The translations under genes were made by a program, and so were the position numbers. A stretch of 64,000 bases of DNA, taken from positions 188,160 through 252,159 of the forward strand of contig DF236996.1 in the NCBI GenBank assembly GCA_000708835.1. The letters are read 5' to 3'. The stretch comes from Klebsormidium nitens (Eukaryota; Streptophyta; Klebsormidiophyceae; Klebsormidiales; Klebsormidiaceae). The notes below the pieces were generated by a model, which saw nothing but the letters and a program-made list of their open reading frames with translations, ran no database searches and was not told where the DNA came from. Position 1 is the stretch's first letter. Each line of letters opens with the position of its first letter. Positions 22,545-33,600 of this stretch are shown here, one piece after another.

Positions 22545-25500
22545 TCAAATCTGGGCATCGGAAGCGGACCCGCCAAACCTCGCCCTCCCGTACTCCCTAG
22601 GCGGCTCCTTCACCGGATGCTCGCTATAGTGGAGCCCGATCGACGCGAGCAAGGGGGGCGCGCGCGAGCTGTAAACGCGCACGCGCACTTTGTCGGTGAC
22701 CACGGCCTCGGTGGTGTGAAGCCGCTTGTGCCCAATAGTCGTCCCTCCGACGAGCGTGGTCCAGGTGCGCGTGTGGAAGTCGAACACTTGGACGCAGTGC
22801 TTCGAGATCCGCTGGCCCAGCTGGATCGGCTCCTGGAAGCGGACGAAACTCATGGTACGCAAAGGAGATGATGAATGAAGGGAAAATTTGAAGGAGACAT
22901 CACGCGTTTGGTAATCAAAATGTTTTGCGAGAGGGGCTGTTGTTCCTTGCTTGGGTTGACCACTGAAAGCGACTTGCTAAGTGTCTGACTGTCTCAGGGC
23001 TTGGATATGGATCTTGAGTCGAACAGAAGACCAGGAAATTACCAGTGACTCGACGGGTGTGCTGAACCTTGAACGCTTTCGTACGCATTCCAGCGCCCGA
23101 AGTATGCCACCTCTCGGCTCAAATTATAAACCGTGTGCTTCTTAACGGCTCTTGTCCAATCCAGTCCCAACGCTTTCCGTTGAGATGCCGCAAGAGAAGG
23201 AAGGCAGCGGAGAAGAGGCTGATCGAGCAAGCAGGAGGGAAGGAGCCGAACTTTCAAAAAATGGATCTCAGGTGGAAATCAATGGCCGAAAGGTACACAT
23301 TCCACACCAAGCACTTTCACTTACTCGTATATTAAGCTTCATATTTTGCTCTTTGATAATCATCATCATCGACCCTGAAAACCCTGTACCTGTAGCCTGA
23401 CGACGTTGAACGTCTTGTTTGCCGTCATATGCAGCTCGATTGTTGCCTCCCGCACGTCATCTTCGGTCGCCCAGTACGTCCGGATGTCGTCCGTTAGCAC
23501 CTGGGGGGGTCCAAATGGCCCGGAATCCGACCCCCCCCTGACGTTGCTGGCAGTCACGTTGCTGTCGGACGTTGCGTCAGTGGAGAAGATGTCGTCCAGC
23601 GCTTTGCGGAAGCCCCGGAGGGCGCTGACGTCAGCATCGTCGAAGACGCCCGCTCTGGAGGAAAGGGGAGGATAAACAGCTCAGTGAATGTTTATTTTAT
23701 CTTGTCTCGAGACGTTCTTGGGGGCGCCGATATTGAGACTCCTGCATCTTGCCCCTCATGCAAACGAATCGTGCTCGTGCCTCTCCTCATTTCCCACTTC
23801 TTATCTTACCAAATTGTTTCCAAGGTGGAAGGTCGCTATGGCGAGATACTCTCGTGACTTATCGAGAATGTCTGTAGCGCGTTCGATATTCTAGAGGGGT
23901 CCTCAATGCAGCTGCAACAAAGAGTCTTCGCAATATTTTGGAGGCATATCTAAGAGGTTCTCAGCGGAAAGACTGTGCTTCCGAGAAGACAATCATTTCA
24001 ATCAGCAATATCGCCTCGAAGTTTCGTAGCAGCACCTTGTCCATGAGGTGAATGACGTGATATAAGAGCCTGCGGATCTCTTGCTTTTACGAAAATGACA
24101 ACGGAATAGAGGTAAGGAACAAGCATGGAAGAAGAAAGAGAGAGAGGAGAGGATACCATCACACGTCTGTAACGCAGCAAGGAAAGGGGCGATGACTCTG
24201 AACCAGATCCGGCGTGAGAAGCGAACAAAGAGAAGACTTCGGAAGCTCCCATTGGTAATTCAAATCAAATGCGTCGCATAGGCTGATGTGCCAGAGTTGC
24301 CTGGATGAATGGAATTGTCTGGCAATTTCTAACGTTGCGCAAGCGATCGGATCAGACTTCAAGCGCGTTGTTCACAAGCTTTGATGTGCGTGTTGTACCC
24401 ACCAAAGGCTCCATCATTCTCCAAAGCAAATCCTCGCTCTACTGCAGTACCTGTTGGGAGGCACGTTCAGAATGAGATGCCCGTTCCGCCCAACAGAGGT
24501 GAAGTAGGTGCCGACGAGCACATCCACCGACTTGGGGGTTTCTTCCTGGTGGTAGAACCAACCGGGCCGAATCGAAGTGTCGCACTCGGGCGGAATGTAG
24601 TCGGGGCCCCCCTCCTCCCCCTCGGAGGCGTAGCTCGGGGTCGGGGGGTTAGCACCGATGTGGACCTGAGCGAGTTGGGGGGGGAGAAACTTGGGGACAG
24701 GGGGGGGGTGAAAGAAGGAAACATCAGGTGTTTGCGGGATTCGAAGCTTCGGAAGCGGCTGGGTGGGGGGACAACGAAAAATTGTCCAGGTCCCGAATCC
24801 GCAAGAAAAAGATTAGGGGGAAGGGGGGATGGGGAATGTGGAATTCGGCTGGCCCAGAACGCTGTAAAACGTCACCTGCTCGAAAAAGAAAAGTCATCAG
24901 GAGGTTTCGAACCGAGGGTCTGTGGCGTTGCCACGTGTCACGCACCTATTGGGCGGCACGTTCAGGAGCATGTGACAGTTCCTGCCCACGGTTGAGAAGT
25001 AAATGCCGAGCAGGGTTTCGAGCGGTTTGGGCGCTTGACCCGGGTGCCAAAACCAGGCGGGCCGGATCGACGTCTCGCACTCTGCGGGGGCGTAGTCCGG
25101 CTCCCCCTCCTGCCCGGTTGACAAATAACCGGCCACTGCAGAGCCGCCCCCAAGCTTGACCTGCGAGAAAAACGTGGCGCAAAGAATCTCTTTGAAAGCT
25201 TTTGTTAGAATTCTCGAGTTTTGTGCTTCAAGACAAAAACGATAGTCCGGGGGTTTTTCCTTGCCCCGTGACACATAATTGGCCACTGCAGAGCCGCCCC
25301 CGAGCTTGACTTGCGAGGGAAACACGGTGCAAAGAGACCTGTTATGGGAGTTCAGGTTTGATGCTGTGTTTCGCAACAAACGGAAGTATTTGGAAGGTGG
25401 ATGTCCTTGCAACTGTCTGAAAATGGGGGCGTAAATGTCCTGATTGTAGAGTCTGTGATCAGAGTCGTTGGTTCCCGCTGCATCCATACAAGGCAATATG

Positions 25501-28500
25501 AAACTATTGTGGGTATATTTCAGTTCGAGAATCAAGCTTTGAGCGGCTTTGAACACTATCAAAGCCAATCGCCGGAAATCTTTCGAACTGGGCATCGGAA
25601 ACATCCTCAGCCAAGGACGATGTCACCTTTTACGATCCGCTGAAGCTCAGCGTCCAGCCGCTCGAACCCAAATACCAAAATAAATGTCGTTGCCAAACAC
25701 GACCCCTCTTCTTGTCCTAGCAATAGACGACATTGGAGCTGAAAGAGACGACACCAAAAACACCACCGATGTATTGTAAGCGCTTGGACGGGATCTACAA
25801 AGCAGGAAGGCTTGGGAAAGCAGATCGATTTTGATGAAAATCTTTGCTTGCAGCTGCCGTGGGAGCAATCCGACTCAAGAAGAGTTGTGAAGGTGGGCGG
25901 GAGTAAAGAATCGCAAAAGAAGTCAAACCATGTCAAAATTGGATTTGGCACCTGATTAAATGACTCAAGCGCTGTTCTATCCTAACTGCGGCCCTCAACG
26001 GGTCTTGCTGTTCCCACTTTCATCGCTACGCTGCTTCACAAAGCTGGCCTCATTTTGCTTTAAGCAGACACACCTACTCATACGCGCTCTCTTTGAACGG
26101 ACAGCCGAAGCTTGACAGGACGGCAGGAGTATCTGTCTTCAAAAAGAAGAGCTGCAAAATAGATCGTCAAAGCTATCAACAAAGGCGAGCCCAAAGCTAC
26201 TTGTTCCCCTTCACCGAAACCAGCTGGACCGTTCTGCATCCAAATGGCGCCATCGCAAGGCGCCATCACAATTCAGTACAGATGACAGAAAAACGGAATA
26301 ATCTGCCAGGTGGCGGCTCACCTTCTTCCGGTCGATCGTGGCCCAGTTGGTCTCCCCAGCCCACCCGCCCTCGTTGCCCACCCACCGGACGTCCGGCCCG
26401 TTGTCCGAGAAAATCGCCGAGCCGGGCTGCAAAGAAAACCCAGATGGGTGATACTCATCACTCTAGTTCGTTCAGTAGCCACCACATATTTTGCGCCGAC
26501 ATCAACACCTTTGCAAACTGGAGTAGGAATGTCTCGAGGTTCGCCCAATATATTTTCACATTGATGCAAGTGATAACGTGCCGATTTAGTGGGCAAACTG
26601 TCGAGCGTGCCACAGACTGGGCCTAGGATTATGTTCTAGGCGTCACTCTGTCATGACGAAGACACTCTGTCATGGCGAAGAGGTGTCATCTGATCGTTGC
26701 ACCTAACCCGTGTAAAGCAACGAAAAGATCCGGCTCGAGTTCGAAGCGAGAAGATGGTTCAGAAACAGGAAAATCTTGATGGATCGGGTTTGCTGTTATT
26801 GAGACAGGTGGGACACGTGCCTGCAGCTGGTGGTTCAGCGTCATGATCTGGTCCCAGTGGTACTGCATCGCCTTGCCCCACGAGCCCTTGGCGCCGTCGT
26901 AGAAGTTGTACACAACCGGCCCGTAACTGTGTGCAGCAAAGCACACCCGAGCGTTACGTTGCTGATATCCGCTGTGCTAACTCTCGAATGAAGATTTCAA
27001 ACCATGCAGTCAACAAAGGTATCGGACTCCAGTTCCAGCTCCGGACTTCGTTGAAGTACATCCGCATGACAAAAAGTGGAAACGTGCAGAAAGTTTCAGC
27101 TCCAGACTGCTTCTTAGGTTTCGACAATCCTTGTTGCGACGTTTGTACCATTAATAAATGACCCGAACGTTCAGAAACTTCGCAGCACTCCGTAACGTAA
27201 ATCTGTCAAAACGTACCTTGCAGCCGGACGATGTATGGAAACACAAAAGCAAAAGAGACAACAATCAAGAACAAAAAAGATTCAAGAGCAAATGTACGTA
27301 ATGACGTTGCACTCACTTTGACATCAGTTCTGTTAGCTGCCCCATGTAGTACTCGTTGTACAGTCGAGTGTCCCCATAGACGGAGCAGTTTTGATCCCAT
27401 GGCGACAGGTAAATCCTGTAGAAACTAAGGTTCGTTATGGCCCAGCTACCATTGGAGGTTTTAAACTCAATCCAAGTAGAGCGGTTGGAAAGTATAGATG
27501 CTTTGCAGAAAAGTTCGGCGTTTCGAATTTGCAGCCGCCATTTTGAGCGCCCTAAAAGCTACGCCTTCATTGCCGAACCTGAGTCCTGACCGACTTCGGA
27601 AGTCAACTTCCGCAGCCAGCACCTAACAGAACATTCTTAAGTATTAGTGTTCTCAAAAATCGACATCCTTGGTAGGTACTATGCAATACGCTCTGGAGAA
27701 AACGAATCGGGGATGCCAATTGTGGACTCAACCGTCTCGCCTTCTTGGCTGTTGAGCGGTCTGCTGAACTAACATGAGAGCAGGGAACTGATTGAGAAGG
27801 TGCCAAACAAACGAGAGCGCACTTGAGGACTTCATGCATTAGCAATGAAGAAGCTTCGCGGCCAAGATTGAGGGGTGATCGTCATCTCGGACACGAAGAC
27901 CACGAATGCAGAGACGCGCAAGAACACTGTTGCTGAACGATTACACGAAACAAAGAACCTTTGACACTGCAGGCGCTCGCATGAAGAAGTGACGTAAGGC
28001 AATAAGTTGCCGGTGTAAATCAACGTATCTCGAAAAACCAGAGCTTGAAACTTGCCCGAATCCAACCCCGACACTTCTGGTGGCATCGGCCACCTCACGG
28101 ACGACGTCGCCCTTGCCATCTTTCCAGGGGCTGTTCTTCACAGAATGCTCCGTGTACTTGCTGGGCCAGGCGCAGAAGCCGTCATGATGCTGAAAGGACG
28201 AAGGAGAGGGCCAATTCACGACTTTGGCAATCAGTGGATTCGAACCAACAATCCGAATGAAAGCCAGACGAATCAAGCATTGACAGATTGGATTGAACGA
28301 ACAAAAGTATGACCATATCAACCGGGGTGTCCTATCATGGTCGATCTAACATTGGATACTTTCAACTGACGAGTATCAGAGATGGAACAGTACTCTAAGC
28401 CTAATTGTGCCTTTCTGCTTGCTCAGAAAACGGTTGTCTTGTGGGTTGAACTATAGATGCCTTGAACTCCCTCTCTGCGGCTAGGAACTGGTTGCTTAAA

Positions 28501-29890
28501 TGAGCTTGAGCAGATGATTCGTGGGGCTGAAGGTTTGGAGCATGACTATTAAGACTTTCTACATTCTATTGATGAGAAGAAGAAGCTCATTTACATGTCC
28601 ATTTGTGAATCATTTATAGAAAAAGAAGCAGATGATTCTAGCTCTGCTTACTTTGGCAACAATCACCAGGAACTTGAACCCCGTCTCCTTGGCCACACTA
28701 GCCCATTGAGTGGCATTGAGCCCCTCAGGGTTGAACAGCTCGGGGCTCTCATGGCCGTCTCCCCACTGACAGAAGCAACAGGGTATGAGAAAGAGTGAAT
28801 TTCTTGGTTTTCTTCTGACAATTGCATGTTTTGATGGCAAGTGCGTTACATGGCTGGATGCCCTGGGGTCACTTTCGAATTTCACTGGCAATATCTTCTG
28901 GTAGACAGCGCTGACAAACAAGCACTTGATGAGGAACCTATTCCAGCCAGAGTTTGCATGGCTTCTTCCTCGTAAGGTTACAATTGGTAAGGTCTTACCT
29001 CCTTGTCAGTATACGTGTTCATCCCGTAGTGCAGGAACATGGAAAGCTCTCCTTGCTGCCAAGCCAGCTGAAGTGGACACAAATGCCATTCAGCTAAGCT
29101 GGCCACACTTGTTTCACAAGACATGTTTTCTCTCAACCTTGCTTTTCTGAAGGAGTGACTAAGAGGCAGGATTGCAAACATTTCAAGATATGATAGAGAA
29201 GATTCTCACTTTGCTCTGCTGTTGGAGTCTGAAGCACCCTCTTTTTTGAACAGAGTGCCTTAGTCTACTTTCAATCCAGCACAGTGCATATCAATTCTTG
29301 GAAAGAAGAAGGTGGCTCTCTAAGGTGCAAACGTCATTCTTGCAACTTTTTGCAACTATGTTGGCCAAGACATGTTCTACTTGGTGCCTTGATTGATACT
29401 GTCTTTTGCCCAGTGTTCTTCTTGAAGGAAAAAGCAAGGTCAATACATTGTCAACCGTCATACACGTTTGGCTAGGTTGCGAAAGACTCACCTGCCGTGC
29501 ATTTGGAATAGGCATCAATGGTGCAGGCGGGAAGGGGGCCACATCATTCTCTGGTCCTGCCAACCAAGCTCCAAAGCTTTCCGTAATCCTTTGCACCACC
29601 TCTGTTAATTGGTGCAGAAGTGGCCATGATTGGAAACCAGCTATTTCACTAACTCTTGCTGCCTTTTCTTCCTCTGCTTTCCTGAAGCTAGCCTCCCAAG
29701 AAGTGACCACAGCAGGCTGCTTTGATTGAGGGAAGGGGTTCCTCAGCTTCAATGTGGAACTCAGTGCATCACCAAGGACACTTCTGGCTTCCACAGATGA
29801 TACATTGAGGAGGAAGGCTGTGACTATGCAGATTGTGAAAAGTAAGGAGCTGGTCGAAAGACCCAGATACTTGTGCATCTTGCCCGACAT
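22545..29890 (-). CDS. Secreted GH29 alpha-L-fucosidase (plant FUC1-like), complete
   Basis: Removes alpha-linked L-fucose, in plants notably alpha-1,3/1,4-fucose on glycans. Minus-strand exons: 29890-29492, 29067-28999, 28765-28652, 28189-28056, 27415-27317, 26926-26821, 26426-26322, 25160-24946, 23654-23390 and 22832-22545 (TGA); 1,794 nt, 597 aa. Residues 1-35 form a signal peptide or anchor ([20 protein letters not shown]). Family blocks: [43 protein letters not shown] (the Asp at about 282 is the expected nucleophile), [33 protein letters not shown] and [14 protein letters not shown]. The C-terminal part (exons 9-10) is an F5/8-type-C-like beta-sandwich (EPIQLGQRI). Introns 4 (TTCGG|GCAAGT) and 6 (CTGCAG|GCACGT) need GC donors to keep phase. 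Exon 8 has a full-length alternative copy at 24665-24451. Divergent from a fucosyltransferase. Confidence 0.95.
24451..24665 (-). CDS. Alternative exon 8b of the alpha-L-fucosidase (candidate mutually exclusive exon)
   Basis: This exon encodes a second version of the segment in exon 8 (25160-24946). It has the same length (215 nt), the same entry phase 0 and exit phase 2, a good acceptor (ACTCGCTCAG) and a good donor (CAACAG|GTACTG). It is fully open and keeps the family blocks [14 protein letters not shown] and [15 protein letters not shown], while differing at about half of the other residues. Because 215 is not a multiple of three, including both exons would shift the frame, so a working mRNA must use one or the other. 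Its opening ([10 protein letters not shown]) is closer to the typical FUC1 sequence than that of exon 8a. Confidence 0.82.
25220..25335 (-). repeat. Ghost copy of fucosidase exon 8 start
   Basis: Minus strand: a copy of the exon 8 opening ([16 protein letters not shown]) with the AG before it lies upstream of the real exon in gene direction, boundary about 25310. It diverges after roughly 60 bp. Together with exons 8a and 8b it makes three tandem relatives of one exon. Confidence 0.88.
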
Positions 29891-30606
29891 GATATGTGCA
29901 AGAGGTGAACAGATTGACGCAAACGAACAAGAGAGACGTGAAGCACGCTCTAATTTGTGCCCAACTTGCAGCTCGATTGACCACCCCGTAGCTTGACAGA
30001 CCAAAACTCTCTGCAATGAGCAGCTAGCTGCACATTTTGCTGCACAATCTGAAGCGCATCCTCCAGCACGAATCCAGGACGAATGTTTCCACCAATTGCT
30101 GCACAAGCTTTCGCTGTCACAGAAGATTGAAAACTTCTTTTTGCAGGGACAAAATCCAGATTTTGCTCCCGAAGACCCGAGGTAATTTCGCCCTTTCTAG
30201 AGCGACCACATCATAGACAATAAGAGGGAGATTTCCCCAGAGGCCGTCATTGTGGTCGCCTCAGCTTTATCAAAACCGCCCGGTGCTCGGGCGGAACATA
30301 GAGCTGCGCATGCAGAAATGGCGGCCCTTGCGCAGCTGAAAACAAGCTCAGCTGGGCCAGTTGAAGTTGAAGCGCTGAGTTAGAGCGCCATGCGCCATGC
30401 CATTGAAATCGAAGTGGTGTCCCTGCGCATGCATATTCACAGGGGATGGGAGAGATCTGTGAGCGAGTCACCCCAGCGCGCCCCCTTAAGCATCCACGCT
30501 GCTGCGCCAAACCCAGTGGGACGCTCCTCAATTGGAGCTCCCACGAATACGACGGAAGCCTCCCCGGCGCCGGAAGCGCTCCTTTCTGAAACATCTTGTA
30601 ATCAGA
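29891..30606. promoter_or_regulatory. Bidirectional upstream region shared by fucosidase and fucosyltransferase
   Basis: The ATGs of the fucosidase (29890, minus) and the fucosyltransferase (30607, plus) face away from each other across 716 bp with no other gene. No clear TATA box is seen. The fucosyltransferase frame stays open upstream to about 30532, but no ATG occurs there. Confidence 0.6.
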
Positions 30607-33600
30607 ATGGGGCTTCCCCGCCCCTGGTTCATCCTCCTTCTCCTTCTCTGTGCGATCGCAATTGTTGCGCACCAGTCCGCCGCCCCAGTCACGCACTTCT
30701 TCTCGCAGTCAGGGGGGGGAGGCAGGAAGGTCGTGACGCTCGCTGACCTCGGCACGAGTCTCAAGCCGCCCAGGAGCAGCGCCGCTGATCTGGGGGGGTC
30801 AGAAGAGGGGCAGAGTTGGCAGGAAGCGCTGGGGGGTTTGTTCGGGGCGGGCAGCAATCAAGCAGATTTCCAGGGGGACAAGAGGGAAGTTTTCAACAAA
30901 GGGGACGGAACATTGAAAATGGCAGTGGACCGCCTGGGTGATGTCAGCTCGGGGGAAGCTGAGGTCAGCGACGGGGTTGCTGAGCTCAGTGGGGACGATG
31001 AGGTGGTGGTGGACTGGGGCCTGCTGACCGATCAAACAGAGGACCACTCTGATCCGAAAAGTGGCGCCTCGGGAGTGACAGAGCTGGAAAGTCTGGTGAA
31101 CCAAGAATCAGGATTAGCTGCGGGCGGAAAGAGAACAACGGATAGTGGAGGGCTCGGAGAGTCCACCAAACGTGCGGGAGCAGTGTTGAAGCAGCCGGTT
31201 GATCGGCCGATCACAGGGGCGCACGGAACTGTCATTCAAAAGCCCCCAAAACCCCCCCAGGGCTCGACGTGTCGGGAGTGGATGACCGATGAATGGGAGC
31301 GTTGGGAAGCGGGCTTCAGAGACTTTAGAGAACAACCAGTGAGGATATCGGACGCTGGGGCTCGAAGTTGGTTCGAGACGACGAGGGAGGAGCTCCAAGG
31401 ATGCGACATCGGTTGCGAAATGCATGCGGCGGGTAAGTTCTTGTTTCTTGACCAGCTAACGCAACGCGCTGCAAGGAATCTAAGCTGCTTCGAATTTGGT
31501 GAATGCGTCTGTCAATGCAATATCCAGTGTGTGGGTCCATATCTGACTCCCCACTAGAACGTTGGGGGAGTCCTGGCTTCCGCATTGGTGTGGTCGGTGA
31601 GCCAGGGGTACCTCCCACAGCCTGTGTTCACAGCCCAGAGTAACCAACTTTTTCTGGGCTAGTTGACCTTGTCGAGCGGGCTCACACAGAACACGGGGCA
31701 AAAGGTGCCCAAACCCGAAGTTCTTAAGGCTTGCTCTTTTGAGGCCCCGTCTACTTTCGTCAGCCATCTGCATTCGTCAGCCATTTGCGCCTTCACTTAC
31801 TTAGGTATACGCGTCTCCTCACGCGAACTTTTCCCAATTGCAAATGTTCCACGTCCTTCTGGCTTTAATTTGACATGCAGTACTCCTGCATAGTAGAACG
31901 TATTTGGGTCTGAATCTTTCTAGCCCGTAGCCTGAAATCCTGAGTCTCCATGTATTTTCTGCCTCCAGGCTCTCTTGACGCGCCCGATGGAACCACCGAA
32001 CACTGGGTCGGAGAAGTGCAACCGGGGCTCCCGTCAAGCGGACTTGTCACGTTGCGCAATGTTGAGTCGTTTACCAACTACCCCTCGATCGCGAACCCTC
32101 AAGCGCGAACGGCAGGCGTCGACATCCTGTCCAACTTTCGCCTAGATTCGGATGTGCCCCACGTGTACTTTTCTTGGAGCGGCTGCGTGTTCAACCTGAG
32201 AGGTAGGACGATCCAAAGATTTATTTCGAGGCTCTGCATCAATGACAAGGGGTGGGACTTCGGAGCGAAACAATTCCCAGTGAAACAATTTCGAACTCTC
32301 CCTTTCAACAGCCGCCCAAATCGAGTTTGGGGTCGTCAACACGGAGTGATCACCTTGATGTTGACCCTCGGTCTTTCTGCTGATATTATAACCATTCAAT
32401 GACGATACCGTGCGGTTCAAGACTAATTGCATGGGAAGGCGGGGCTTGCAACCTTGTCGGATCCATGTGCCGCCCCAATTGATGAAATGACGCTTAAAAA
32501 AATAGACGACTTTTCAACGACTTTCATCCAACCAATATTCAGATCGGCTTACGGAATACTTAGTTTGGTATGCCGTGCGCCTCTCGCATGACCGACGACG
32601 ATCACAATTTTGTCGGAATTTCGAGTTCGCAAGTCCTAAAAGTACATCCTAGCTCCTTGGAAACTGTGCAAATGAGAGGTCGACGCGTAGCCTTTCATTG
32701 CCACGTCTTTACTCAAACTTTTGCATTTGCTTCTCAGGCAATGACTGCAATGGTCTCGAAATCATGGGTCCCGTCCACAAGAAGACGGCCAAGGCGGCCG
32801 CGGCCGCGTTCATCAGCAATTGCGATGCCAAGAACTTCCGGACGGCGGCGGTCAAGGGCTTGATCGAGGTACGCACTTCTCGCCAAATTTTCTCCTTGTG
32901 TTCGATCGTTTACCTGACATGTTTTCTTTCAGGCCGGTCATGCAGAAGCCCCTTCTTTCCGTGCTGGAGTGTCGGTTCTCGTGTGACCTGTCGTCAATCC
33001 CGAAAGTACACATTGTGAGAAGTCGCGGCCTTTCGAAAGGGCATTGGATCGTAAATGGTTCTCAACCTGGAGCCGTCAAAACTGACCCAGATGCTTACTT
33101 TCCGGTCCAAGGTTCCTGGAAAAAGCACGAAATTCACAATGTCGAAGCTCGAGTGCAAAGAGCTGAACGGAACGGTCGGAAGGACTGGTGAACAGATCGC
33201 TTTCTGTTCCAAGTCTCCGCCTCACAAAGCGGCTGAACGAATCGCCCTTCAGGCACCATCGCAGTACGCGTAGGTTTATTTCGATAACGTCCGTTCCAAT
33301 AGGCAGTCTATGTTTTTGCGCATTGTCATGCTATCGCACGAAGGGCGCTGATCTTGGTTTTCTGGTCGACCCACCGTGCTATGCGAGATATACACACGTG
33401 TTCGTTTTCATCGAGAACGGGATTGTGTAGAACAACTTTGGGGACTGCGTTCAGACGAGGCTATTCCTTTAGACATTCAATCATATCGCACATGATTTTA
33501 CTATCTCAGAAATCGCACTGATGTTGGTATTCTGGTCGACCCATCTTGCAGTGCAGATTTCAGACACGTTCTCGTTTCTTCTAGAGCGGGCTTGCGGTGA

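Noticed and set aside
28050-28055. GT donor (CAA|GTTTCA) for fucosidase exon 4
   Set aside because: It shifts the frame relative to exon 5; only the GC donor keeps the GH29 sequence in phase.
28200-28260. GGTTCGAATCC on the minus strand, like a tRNA T loop
   Set aside because: It lies in the intron immediately upstream of fucosidase exon 4, and no other tRNA arm is present.
30532-30606. Upstream extension of the fucosyltransferase frame
   Set aside because: It would have to start at TTG; the first ATG at 30607 gives a standard type II anchor.
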